Assembly (NCBI GenBank): GCA_030667105.1
Contig: DAOUWN010000078.1
Coordinates: 1-8,033 of the forward strand
Length of the DNA stretch: 8,033 nucleotides
Source of the DNA: Deltaproteobacteria bacterium
Lineage (GTDB): Bacteria > Desulfobacterota > Desulfobacteria > C00003060
Direction of reading: 5' to 3'
Shown here: piece by piece, positions 1 through 6,390 of the stretch
Layout of the letters: each line of letters starts with the position of its first letter
How positions within the stretch are numbered: position 1 is the stretch's first letter
The notes under the pieces: model-generated
What the model saw: only the letters and a program-made list of their open reading frames with translations
Told to the model about the DNA's origin: nothing
Databases searched by the model: none
Translations under genes and position numbers: made by a program

Positions 1-1
1 A

Positions 2-271
2 AGGTCCTGAAAAGCAATGATAGTCTTTCTTTACGGCCTTTTTGAGCAGTTGTGAGGAATTCACTGCGAGTGATGACCAAAAAACTAGAACAACAGCCAA
101 GTTCTTTACCCTTCGGGAAAGCCGAGGATACCGCATCTCCTTTGTTGGCAAGAGTTCGGCGTAGCCGACTACAGCCTCACCCTTGCCGCCTTGAATCTGC
201 GGCATCCTCGACTTTTGCAACGTTAGGGTAAGCTGATCAAACGGAAATAATCTATCCACTGCCAAACACAT
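2..271 (-). other. Leftward open frame running off the window edge; possible 5' part of a gene, doubtful
   Basis: On the minus strand a frame stays open from an ATG at 271 to the left edge, about 90 codons with no stop; further in-frame ATGs lie at 205 and 136. The segment read from 136 has a basic start followed by a hydrophobic run (LAVVLVFWSSLAV), which could pass for a signal sequence. Against a real gene: the frame passes straight through the imperfect palindrome at 123-210, no well-spaced ribosome binding site precedes any ATG (an AAAGGAG abuts the ATG at 136 with no spacer), and I recognise no domain. It may be chance coding across a dispersed repeat. The sequence left of the window would decide. 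Confidence 0.2.
123..210. repeat. 88-nt imperfect palindrome (REP/MITE-like intergenic repeat)
   Basis: The outer arms are CGAGGATACCGCA (from 123) and TGCGGCATCCTCG (to 210), complementary except for one mismatch. An inner pair GGCAAG / CTTGCC and a central hairpin GGC-GTAG-CCGA-CTAC-A-GCC (158-175) share the same centre of symmetry, near 166.5. Just to the left, 104-121 forms a smaller stem (CTTTaCC / GGgAAAG, loop CTTC). There is no T-run, so this is not a typical intrinsic terminator. The nested symmetry and intergenic position suit a palindromic dispersed repeat. Only one copy lies in this window, so the repeat status is inferred. The rest of 1-347 shows nothing else that I can support. 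Confidence 0.5.
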
Positions 272-333
272 AATTACCCTATGAAATCAAGAATCTAACC
301 AACTTCACCGTACCGGTATCAATCCTCCCGCAC

Positions 334-362
334 TTGACTTTTGGACCATGGTGGCCGATACT
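334..362 (+). promoter_or_regulatory. Candidate sigma70-type promoter for the Panacea/toxin pair
   Basis: TTGACT (334-339) and GATACT (357-362) are separated by 17 bp; they match the TTGACA and TATAAT consensus at 5/6 and 4/6 positions. The -10 lies inside the first codons of the longest frame (ATG at 348). If the promoter is real, transcription would begin near 369, which is exactly an in-frame ATG. The match is suggestive only, since such hexamer pairs also occur by chance. Confidence 0.3.
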
Positions 363-926
363 ATTTCCATGATCATCACTCACTACAGAAAAAAGCTAAT
401 TAACGCCATATTATATTTTGCCAAAAACACAAATCATTGTGGCAAGACTAAGCTACTGAAACTCCTTTATTTTCTTGACTTTTTCCACTTCAAGCAGACG
501 GGCAGGTCCGTAACCGGCCTGGACTATATTGCCTGGCAGATGGGACCGGTCCCGAAAGATTTGTTTGAAGAGCTTTCCGGCACCATGAAGCCCGACATGA
601 AGGCCGCCATACATGATCTGCCCGAAGAAGGCTTTCAGCAGATCAAGCCCAAAAAGAAGTTCGACGCCCAGTATTTTTCAAAAAAAGAAATGAAGTTGCT
701 CGACGATCTCTCCTTTATCTTCAAGGACGCCAAGGCCGATGCCATGGTCGAGTCCACCCATCTTAAAAACGAACCATGGGACAGGACCCTCAAAGAGAAA
801 GGTGAGTTTCAAAAAATCGACTACATGCTTGCCATCGATAGCGAAGTTGTCAGCCTGCCATATGACGAGGCCAGGCAGCGGATGGAAGAACGCTCAGAGA
901 TGATAAAGATATTCGGAGCGAGGTAA
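348..926 (+). CDS. Panacea-domain (DUF4065) protein, probable antitoxin
   Basis: This 192-aa protein carries the Panacea (DUF4065, SocA-like) signature: KTKLLKLLYFLDFFHF (33-48), then TGRSVTGLDYIAWQMGPVP (51-69), corresponding to the family's K-L-KLLYF and GPV-ly core. Residues 80-190 are charged and helical, with a lysine-rich stretch near 100-108. Panacea proteins act as antitoxins or chaperone-like neutralisers for many unrelated toxins (PanAT systems); SocA instead works as a proteolysis adaptor. The next gene begins directly after this stop codon, in the same frame, as expected of a co-translated pair. No clear Shine-Dalgarno precedes ATG 348; the in-frame ATG at 369 (Met8) is a real alternative and lies upstream of the whole domain. 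The domain call is firm. The antitoxin role is inferred from family and context. Confidence 0.82.
   Translation: MVADTISMIITHYRKKLINAILYFAKNTNHCGKTKLLKLLYFLDFFHFKQTGRSVTGLDYIAWQMGPVPKDLFEELSGTMKPDMKAAIHDLPEEGFQQIKPKKKFDAQYFSKKEMKLLDDLSFIFKDAKADAMVESTHLKNEPWDRTLKEKGEFQKIDYMLAIDSEVVSLPYDEARQRMEERSEMIKIFGAR
915..923 (+). promoter_or_regulatory. Ribosome binding site that supports the TTG start at 927
   Basis: GGAG at 915-918, inside the last codons of the Panacea gene, sits 8 nt before the TTG at 927; a second GAGG (920-923) is closer. Because the downstream frame is bounded by the TAA at 924-926, the start cannot lie further upstream. The spacing makes TTG 927 a credible initiation codon and points to translational coupling. 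Confidence 0.5.
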
Positions 927-1376
927 TTGCAAACCCGAGGGGCCATCTACCATCACAGGCAGTTGGTCTTTCATAACGGCTTTGTCGGCAAAAAATATCT
1001 GATCCTTTTAAACACCTCAAGTGAAAACGAGCCTTACCTCTTCGTCAAAACCACCTCTCAAAAAAAGGACAAGCCCACAACGCCCGGATGTATCAAAAAA
1101 CGCAGCCTGTTCTTTATCCCGGCCGGCAAAACGTTTTTTATACTCGATACCTGGGTGCAACTTTTCGAGATCTATCCCATCCAGCCCAAGAATATTGACA
1201 CAAACAAAGACATCACCGTGGAGGGAAGCCTTGACGTTGAGATGATCGACGATATCGTCAACTGCCTCTTTGAGGCCGAAGAAGAAAACATTTCCTCTAT
1301 CTTTAAAAAGTTGTTAGGTCCACCGATCCAGGCTTCTTTGCAAAAGCTAAAAGAGAAGTTTGACAAAAACCGTTAA
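927..1376 (+). CDS. MazF/PemK-like protein, candidate toxin partner of the Panacea protein
   Basis: This 149-aa protein initiates at TTG, immediately after the Panacea stop. Its N-terminal half reads as a small beta-rich fold: GAIYHHRQLVFHNGFVGKKY (5-24), LILLNT (25-30), YLFVKTTSQ (37-45), then SLFFIPAG and FILDTWVQLFEIYP (60-84). The layout (an opening G-x-I/V strand, a glycine-lysine turn, a hydrophobic strand ending in N, a later F-IP...TWVQL block) resembles PemK/MazF-type (CcdB/PemK-fold) proteins, many of which are mRNA endoribonucleases. The C-terminal third (103-149) is acidic then basic and probably helical, and could be the antitoxin contact. The toxin role is inferred from the fold-like pattern plus the Panacea neighbour. 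A non-toxic Panacea-associated protein remains possible. Confidence 0.62.
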   Translation: MQTRGAIYHHRQLVFHNGFVGKKYLILLNTSSENEPYLFVKTTSQKKDKPTTPGCIKKRSLFFIPAGKTFFILDTWVQLFEIYPIQPKNIDTNKDITVEGSLDVEMIDDIVNCLFEAEEENISSIFKKLLGPPIQASLQKLKEKFDKNR

Positions 1377-1380
1377 GCCT

Positions 1381-1408
1381 CCCCCATTTTCAATTGGGGG
1401 AAATGGGG
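1381..1408 (+). terminator. GC-rich hairpin region after the toxin gene, possible terminator or REP-like element
   Basis: Four bases after the toxin stop, CCCCCA (1381-1386) can pair with TGGGGG (1395-1400). Alternatively CCCCATTT (1382-1389) pairs perfectly with AAATGGGG (1401-1408). The two stems share the C-run, so they exclude each other. No T-tract follows (ACGGGCATAAATATAT), so a standard rho-independent terminator is not clear. The GGGGACGGGC context resembles REP-type intergenic elements, from memory only. Confidence 0.35.
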
Positions 1409-1560
1409 ACGGGCATAAATATATAACTACCTGAATCAGAATGGAATAAGTAACAGTTTAGTCCCTATATTCGGTAGTGGGGAGCCATGGGATTTCGGAA
1501 GAGGGCCAAGGATCAAGACGAGTCGTTGTAAAGTACAGCTTGAGCGGTTGGGGTATCTGG
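1409..1560. other. Non-coding stretch between the toxin gene hairpin and the IS30 remnant
   Basis: No frame here has a plausible start, ribosome binding site and recognisable product. Short open frames exist on both strands (1477-1683 forward, 1436-1666 reverse), but both run across the IS30 end and have no family resemblance. Nothing else can be supported. Confidence 0.4.
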
Positions 1561-1585
1561 GTAGATTCAAATTCAAAGTGCACCA
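1561..1585 (+). repeat. Probable IS30-type left terminal inverted repeat
   Basis: GTAGATTCAAATTCAAAGTG (1561-1580), followed by CACCA, shares the TAGATTCAA start with the terminal repeat of E. coli IS30 (TGTAGATTCAATTGG..., from memory). It lies 104 bp before the transposase ATG, a plausible distance for the family. No matching right repeat was found, which agrees with truncation. Confidence 0.45.
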
Positions 1586-1664
1586 TTCAAGTTTATAGAG
1601 GACATGACAGGCAATCTGGTAATGTGAGGAAGAGCAACCAACCCACAACCAGAAGGAGCCCATC

Positions 1665-1826
1665 ATGTCCTACACACACTTAACACTAGAGGAGCGATAT
1701 GTCATCTATCATTTAGTTCTTTACGGTTTGACCCTCAGAGAGATTGGCCGACGCCTCAATCGTCACCATATGACCATCAGTCGGGAGATCAAACGCAACC
1801 GGCCGACCTATGCTGATGCTGGGCAG
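1665..1826 (+). pseudogene. Truncated IS30-family transposase, N-terminal helix-turn-helix fragment
   Basis: From ATG 1665 (preceded by AGAAGGAG at 1652-1659) the product opens with MSYTHLTLEERYVIYHL and continues LTLREIGRRL...HHMTISREIKRN (22-45). This is the typical IS30 N-terminal HTH_38 domain, which binds the element ends. Similarity stops after PTYADA (residue ~52). The DDE catalytic domain, normally in the C-terminal part of a ~300-350-aa protein, is absent. The frame happens to stay open to 2567, but beyond ~1826 it encodes unrelated sequence, and beyond 1974 it is antisense to the beta-barrel gene. The fragment cannot transpose by itself; whether it is expressed is unknown. Confidence 0.8.
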
Positions 1827-1973
1827 AGCATGGTGCCACCAGTCGTCTCCATATTTGCAGGAGCAGCCCTCCGTTTTCGGGTGTCAGGTGTCAGATTTTC
1901 TCGCCACGCAGGACTCAAGGGGGGCTTCGCCATTGAACAGGCTGCAACGTATCTTGACTGTGACCTAAAATCC
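1827..1973. other. Non-coding junction between the IS30 break and the beta-barrel gene
   Basis: Neither strand shows a supported gene. A short leftward frame of about 40 codons (ATG near 1935, stop near 1815) lacks a recognisable product. No hairpin with a T-run follows the beta-barrel stop codon, so the operon's terminator is either rho-dependent or was lost when this junction formed. Confidence 0.35.
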
Positions 1974-3224
1974 CTAGAAGAAATACGAAATTCTTATATA
2001 ACCTTCATCTCCAGGTGCAGCAAAATGATCCGTTGTGCCGGCCGGTATGCCGCCGAATTCCGTACCCTGGTCACCGCAGGGCAGGTTGATCCCGCAGGTA
2101 ATGAGGATGTTCTCCTTCCAATCGTAGGTTGCCCTCACCTGGAAAAACAGGCTCTCATCATTGAGATTACAGATCATGCTGGGAAACAGATGAAACAGGG
2201 GGGTCAGTTCTATCTCCATACCCGTGGCAAGATAATCCCGGCCAAGATTGAACAATTCACCACGGGAAATGCGTTCCTGCAAATCCGTGTTCGGCTTCGC
2301 ATAGTTGTTGTGAGCCTCTCCCACACCGCTTCGGAAGTATTCAACATAACCGTAAACATTGCGACCAAACCACGTCCAGGAATAGTCAAGATTTGTCGCA
2401 AGGGATGTGGCGCGCCCCCCGCCATTAAGTTCTGTTATGCTGACATCAAAACGCCATACGGCCCCTTGCCAGTCTCTGGCCAATCCAACCCCCAGCAAAG
2501 CCTCGTCATAGTGGCATGCAACAAGAAGGTCATAGTCCATGCCGGCTTTCATGCCGTGGTATTTTAGAGTATAGGAACTCTGATCGCTCTTGACGTCAGT
2601 GGAGGTGGGATCACGTCTGGGCAGGACAATCGCCTGTAGGTCATCGCCGTTGTCAAACAACCATTGGCCATAGAGCATGTCGTCTCCTGTCTTGTAGTCC
2701 TTGTCCACGGCCGTGGGAGAGAAGGGATTAAAGATGTCTAAAGGGTTAAAGGCGAGCCAGTTGCCCCAGCTAACGGCATGGCGACCGGCGCGAAGAACTG
2801 CAGTTTCACCGGCATAGCCAATAGAGAGGCGGTCGAGGCGCTGAACTGCGGCAAGACGATCCTTGTCAGTGATTTCATCAGTCAGATCAAAAAGGCGCCT
2901 GTCATCAGAAGGCAGCCCCGTGCGGGCTGTGGCAGACAACAGGCCTGCATCTGTCAATGCCTGCCTGGTCTCAAGTGAATCACCCGCAAGGGCCAGCAAT
3001 TCATAGTGGATTGTTGCATCCCATCGGTCCCAGCGTTTCCGGGCCTTAAGACGAAAGTCGATTTCGTGGTCCGTCGGGGTATCGTCTCCATATACGGCAT
3101 ACAGGTCTTCGCTCTCGTACAGCGCCTGGGTCAGTTGATACTTAAGGTGGCCCCGGAATTCCCATTCATCAGCATGTGCCAAGCAAGTGACAGCACATAG
3201 CAGTATGGCAATAAAACCTCGCAT
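1974..3224 (-). CDS. Outer-membrane beta-barrel protein of the LolA/ABC operon
   Basis: This 416-aa protein has a clear Sec signal peptide: MRGFI, a hydrophobic core, and cleavage after LAHA (residue 18). It ends in YIRISYFF with a terminal Phe, the usual BAM recognition signal of outer-membrane barrels. The body alternates polar and aromatic residues in strand-like blocks (WEFRGHLKYQL, WDATIHYELLALA, SSYTLKYHGM, WRFDVSITELN). A block around 145-187 (RAGRHAVSWG, then NPLDIFNPFSP and KTGDDMLYG) recalls porin-like and DUF1302-like barrels. It is the last gene of the operon, 4 bp after the ATPase, so it probably acts with the transporter as outer-membrane acceptor, exporter or assembly target. 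The barrel call rests on sequence character; family and substrate are not identified. Confidence 0.72.
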   Translation of the reverse strand: MRGFIAILLCAVTCLAHADEWEFRGHLKYQLTQALYESEDLYAVYGDDTPTDHEIDFRLKARKRWDRWDATIHYELLALAGDSLETRQALTDAGLLSATARTGLPSDDRRLFDLTDEITDKDRLAAVQRLDRLSIGYAGETAVLRAGRHAVSWGNWLAFNPLDIFNPFSPTAVDKDYKTGDDMLYGQWLFDNGDDLQAIVLPRRDPTSTDVKSDQSSYTLKYHGMKAGMDYDLLVACHYDEALLGVGLARDWQGAVWRFDVSITELNGGGRATSLATNLDYSWTWFGRNVYGYVEYFRSGVGEAHNNYAKPNTDLQERISRGELFNLGRDYLATGMEIELTPLFHLFPSMICNLNDESLFFQVRATYDWKENILITCGINLPCGDQGTEFGGIPAGTTDHFAAPGDEGYIRISYFF

Positions 3225-3228
3225 GCCT

Positions 3229-3918
3229 TCAACGCTGAAGTTCGTCAGAAACGATGCGACCGTCGTGCAGTTTTATGAGCCGTCTTGCGTGATCCATGAC
3301 AAGTTGTTCATGTGTAGCAATGATGAAAGTTACGCCGCGCCCTTCATTCATCTTGCGCATGAGTTCCATGAGCATCTCCCCATTGCGTGAATCGAGGTTA
3401 GCGGTCGGTTCGTCTGCCAGCACAAGACTTGGCCCGGAGACCATGGCACGGGCCACAGCCACGCGCTGTTGCTGGCCGCCGGAAAGTTGTGCGGGTCTGC
3501 GGTTTTCCAGTCCTTTCAGGCCGACATCCTCGAGAATGGCACGGGCTCTGGCACGCCGTTTCTTTCGGTCTATCCCCTGGAGTTGCATCACGAATTCCAC
3601 ATTTTCACGAGCGGTGAGAACCGGGATGAGATTATAGGCCTGAAACACAAAACCCAGATGCATAAGGCGCATGGTTGCAAGCTGTGCCTGACTCATCAAA
3701 TCAACGCGCTGGCCTGCCACAGTGATTTTACCCCCAGTGGGCGCATCCAGCCCGCCAACAAGATTTAACAGCGTGGTCTTGCCCGAGCCCGACGGCCCGG
3801 AAAGACAGACGAAATCACCCTTTGGCACATCCAGATCAATTCCAGAGAGGGCTTGTACGATGATGGCATCCTGCTGGTAAGTCTTGGAGAGATTTCTGCA
3901 AATCACATTCTGTTCCAT
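3229..3918 (-). CDS. ABC transporter ATP-binding protein, LolD/MacB type
   Basis: This complete 229-aa nucleotide-binding subunit has every key motif: Walker A GPSGSGKTT (41-49), Q-loop FVFQAYNL (Gln93), signature LSGGQQQR (145-152), Walker B LVLADEP (165-171), D-loop NLDS (174-177) and switch His203 (IATHE). The GFVFQAYNLIPVLTARENVE segment and the length are typical of the LolD/MacB/FtsE branch, whose members drive type VII mechanotransmission transporters rather than channel-type import. It follows permease 2 by 3 bp, so it should dimerise in the cytoplasm and couple ATP hydrolysis to the two permeases encoded upstream. The subfamily is clear. The exact label (LolD versus a lipoprotein-independent exporter) is open. 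Confidence 0.93.
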   Translation of the reverse strand: MEQNVICRNLSKTYQQDAIIVQALSGIDLDVPKGDFVCLSGPSGSGKTTLLNLVGGLDAPTGGKITVAGQRVDLMSQAQLATMRLMHLGFVFQAYNLIPVLTARENVEFVMQLQGIDRKKRRARARAILEDVGLKGLENRRPAQLSGGQQQRVAVARAMVSGPSLVLADEPTANLDSRNGEMLMELMRKMNEGRGVTFIIATHEQLVMDHARRLIKLHDGRIVSDELQR

Positions 3919-3921
3919 AGC

Positions 3922-5154
3922 TTAAATCCTGGTAATTGCCTCTACCGGCACACGACGGGCCGCACGCCAGGCCGGGTATAGGCTGGCAACGATACCTAAA
4001 ACGACGACCAGAAGATTGGCCGACATCACGTCTGACGCGGTGGCCAGCGGGTAGATCACACTACTTATTCCAGCCCACTCAAGACCCTCGGCAAATGCGG
4101 AAAGATTCAGGCCGTCGGCAAGGGAAGCAATGGTCGCCCAGGCAAGCACATTGCCCATAACCAGGCCGATCATCAACACCGTCAAAGACTCCAGCAATAC
4201 CTGGCTGAGCAAGAACCCAGGGCGCATCCCCAACGCCTGGAACAGGCCGATTTCTCTCGTCCGCTCGAACACGGCCATAAGCAATGTATTGACCAGACCG
4301 AAAGACATGGCCAGAAACACGACTACAAACCAGATGAGCATAGTGGCCTCGTACATCTTCACTGTCAACACGAGCAATGGCTCCAGCTTGGTCCACGGCT
4401 GGATATCAAGTCCCGGAGCCACACGGACAAGGAGCTGCAACACGGCACCCAGATCCTGCCGGTCACCCGCGACCAGCGCCAGTTCTGAGATGTTCTCACC
4501 CAGCCTCAACATCTCCTGTGCAACCGACCGGCCAGTAAAGACATAACCGGTCTCAGTGGCCTCCATATTTGCGTCAAAAATGCCCACCACGCGAAAACCC
4601 CGGTCGGCAATCTCATTGTCCACGTCCTGGCTCATCAGGACAACTCGTTTGCCCAGAGAGGTTTCCAGGCGTTCGGCCAGTTTGCGACCGAGGAGTACGC
4701 CACTATCACCGGGCGATTCCAGGTATCGCCCTTTTATTACTGCCTTTGCGATAAAAGATAGTCCTTGTTCGGCCTCCGGATCGATGCCCACAAGTGTAAC
4801 ACCCGCAGATGCCCGTTCGCTCGCCACCACAGCCGGCACTCTTACCCTTGTGGACCAGGCCCTAACATGTTCCCCGCGCAGAACCTCCACCATGTGAGGA
4901 CCAGGTGGGGGCATGCTGTTATCGACGACGGGATCATCACGATAGCCAACGGCGTGCACCTGGATGTGCCCGGTCAGATTGTTTATGGCATTGCGCACCT
5001 GTTGTTCGATCATGCCACGCATAATCGCCGCCAATGTCACCATGGACCATATGCCAAAGGCAATAGCCACCAGTATCACGAACGTGCGCCGATGGTTGCG
5101 CCACACATTTCGCCAGGCAAGGGTGTATAGCAACCTGACGTTCAGAGTACTCAT
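3922..5154 (-). CDS. FtsX/MacB-type ABC transporter permease 2
   Basis: This 410-aa inner-membrane protein has the LolC/E-MacB topology: TM1 at about 25-47, a periplasmic domain of ~220 residues (about 48-268) and three C-terminal helices (about 270-295, 315-343, 378-395). Diagnostic features are the N-terminal AWRNVWRNHRRT, FERTREIGLFQALG after TM2 (296-309), and YPAWRAARRVPVEAI at the C-terminus, all typical of FtsX/MacB permeases. Its sequence differs clearly from permease 1, so the transporter is probably a heterodimer as in LolCE. The gene lies 3 bp after permease 1 and 3 bp before the ATPase. The role is release of a membrane-held substrate toward the periplasm, by family analogy. Confidence 0.88.
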   Translation of the reverse strand: MSTLNVRLLYTLAWRNVWRNHRRTFVILVAIAFGIWSMVTLAAIMRGMIEQQVRNAINNLTGHIQVHAVGYRDDPVVDNSMPPPGPHMVEVLRGEHVRAWSTRVRVPAVVASERASAGVTLVGIDPEAEQGLSFIAKAVIKGRYLESPGDSGVLLGRKLAERLETSLGKRVVLMSQDVDNEIADRGFRVVGIFDANMEATETGYVFTGRSVAQEMLRLGENISELALVAGDRQDLGAVLQLLVRVAPGLDIQPWTKLEPLLVLTVKMYEATMLIWFVVVFLAMSFGLVNTLLMAVFERTREIGLFQALGMRPGFLLSQVLLESLTVLMIGLVMGNVLAWATIASLADGLNLSAFAEGLEWAGISSVIYPLATASDVMSANLLVVVLGIVASLYPAWRAARRVPVEAITRI

Positions 5155-5157
5155 TTC

Positions 5158-6387
5158 TCACACTGCTTTCATAGCGTCTACCGGCTTGAGCAGTCTTATC
5201 CGCAAAGCCGGGTACAAGGCGGCTGCGCAAGTGACAAGAAGGATCACCGCAGGCCCCAGTGTCAAGGACAGAGGCGAAAGAGCGAGGTGGATGACGGCCG
5301 GCATATTGTAGTGAGCGGCCAGCTCCTCCATGCCCGGGTATGAAAACCCGTAGATATGAAAGTAAATAACGGTTGCAGTGCCGATGACCACGCCTACGGC
5401 CAGCCCCAGGAGAGTCAGCCAGACTGCTTCCACGATCACAAGAACGCCGATACGCCCTGGCCTGGCCCCGAGCGCCAGCATGATCCCGAATTCGCGCGTT
5501 CGCTCAAGGACCGACATTAGAAAGGTATTCAGAATGCTGAAGGAGACGATAATGATCAAGGAGGCATACAAGAACCACCCAGAGACCCAGTCCATCTGAA
5601 TCGCCTGTTTTAATCCAGGCAACAATGCCTCCCAGTTCAATACCACCAAAGAACTCTCCGGTGGCAGGCCGCTTCTAACAGCCCGCCGTAACTCTTCCAA
5701 ATGTTCCAGGCTCTCGCCGACAACCACGATGGTGTGGCCGTGATTTCCCATGCTGAAGACGTCCTGAAAGGCGCCCAAAGGCAGTTGTACGAGTTGGCGG
5801 TCCAAGTCGGCAGAACCGCTCTCGAAGATGCCGACAACAGGCACCACAGTTGCTGCCACTGAACCGTCTCTACCTGTTCCAAGCAAGGTAAGTTCCTCGC
5901 CCACATTCAGTTTGAGGTTCCGTGCCAGCAGGTATCCTATAATGGCTTCTTGGGCGTCATCTGATGAGAGGAAACGTCCCTTTCTTACCAGTCCGGGGAT
6001 GGTCGATACGTGGCTTTCATTCTCCGTCTCCACACCAAGAACCTGGACGCCATAACTGCGTTCTTTGGATGATGCCAGGGCAAAGCCCATGGCACGGACC
6101 GACAGGCTGGCTGATCCGCTCAGTCTCCTGATGTGAGAGGCCAGTGCGCGGGCATCGGGTATGGTGTTGCGAATCTGCGGTTTGTCCAGATATCCTTCGG
6201 GTTGCACCTGTAAATGGCCATGGTAAACACGGAGGGTAAAGTCGATCATTTTATCATAGGAACTTCGTTGCAGGGTCACCATGAAAACAAGAATCGCGGC
6301 CGCAAAGGCTATGGCAGACGAAGTGAGCAGCGTTCTGCGGGGATGCCGCCAGATATTGCGCCAGGCTAGACGAAGTGTGATGCTCAT
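5158..6387 (-). CDS. FtsX/MacB-type ABC transporter permease 1
   Basis: This 409-aa permease has the same plan as its neighbour: N-terminal LAWRNIWRHPRRT (7-19), TM1 at about 18-40, a periplasmic domain (about 41-268), TM2 at 270-293 followed by LERTREFGIMLALGARPGRI (294-313), TM3 at 313-345, TM4 at 376-394, and YPALRIRLLKPVDAMKAV at the end. The shared WRN-WR-H-RRT and ERTRE-G---ALG motifs show that permeases 1 and 2 are ancient duplicates. Start ATG 6387 lies 3 bp after the LolA-like stop codon, so translation is likely coupled. It is the probable partner of permease 2 in a LolCE-like heterodimer; which of the two contacts the LolA-like protein cannot be told. Confidence 0.88.
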   Translation of the reverse strand: MSITLRLAWRNIWRHPRRTLLTSSAIAFAAAILVFMVTLQRSSYDKMIDFTLRVYHGHLQVQPEGYLDKPQIRNTIPDARALASHIRRLSGSASLSVRAMGFALASSKERSYGVQVLGVETENESHVSTIPGLVRKGRFLSSDDAQEAIIGYLLARNLKLNVGEELTLLGTGRDGSVAATVVPVVGIFESGSADLDRQLVQLPLGAFQDVFSMGNHGHTIVVVGESLEHLEELRRAVRSGLPPESSLVVLNWEALLPGLKQAIQMDWVSGWFLYASLIIIVSFSILNTFLMSVLERTREFGIMLALGARPGRIGVLVIVEAVWLTLLGLAVGVVIGTATVIYFHIYGFSYPGMEELAAHYNMPAVIHLALSPLSLTLGPAVILLVTCAAALYPALRIRLLKPVDAMKAV

Positions 6388-6390
6388 GAC

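Larger units (their letters stand above)
1561..1826 (+). mobile_element. IS30-family insertion sequence remnant, left end only
   Basis: The element consists of a left terminal sequence beginning near 1561, a ~100-bp leader, and the start of a transposase at 1665. The transposase homology stops around 1817-1826, and no catalytic domain or right end is visible before the beta-barrel gene. An intact IS30-type element is about 1.0-1.3 kb, so roughly four fifths is missing. The exact breakpoint is an estimate from where the protein stops looking like IS30. The remnant sits between the toxin-antitoxin pair and the operon end, so rearrangement probably shaped this junction. Confidence 0.65.

Noticed and set aside
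104..121. Small hairpin with CTTC loop as an intrinsic terminator of an upstream gene
   Set aside because: There is no T-tract on either side and no upstream gene is identified in the window; kept only as a note with the palindrome.
1436..1666. Reverse 76-codon frame opposite the IS30 leader
   Set aside because: It runs antisense through the IS end and leader, with Cys/Leu/Ser-rich composition typical of shadow frames and no family resemblance.
1477..1683. Forward 68-codon frame spanning the IS30 left end
   Set aside because: It starts at GTG in non-coding sequence without a ribosome binding site, crosses the terminal repeat and overlaps the transposase start in another frame; no recognisable product.
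1834..1848. ATGGTGC match to the complement of the IS30 left end, as a possible right inverted repeat
   Set aside because: Only about 7-8 bases agree and the TAGATTCAA terminus is missing, so it is within chance expectation.
1979..2000. AAGAA...TTCTT hairpin at the end of the beta-barrel gene as a terminator
   Set aside because: The arms are 5 A/T-rich pairs lying inside the last codons, with no T-run on the transcript side.
4079..4396. Reverse 105-codon and forward 138-codon frames inside the permease 2 gene
   Set aside because: They are shadows of permease 2, whose motifs and topology are unmistakable.
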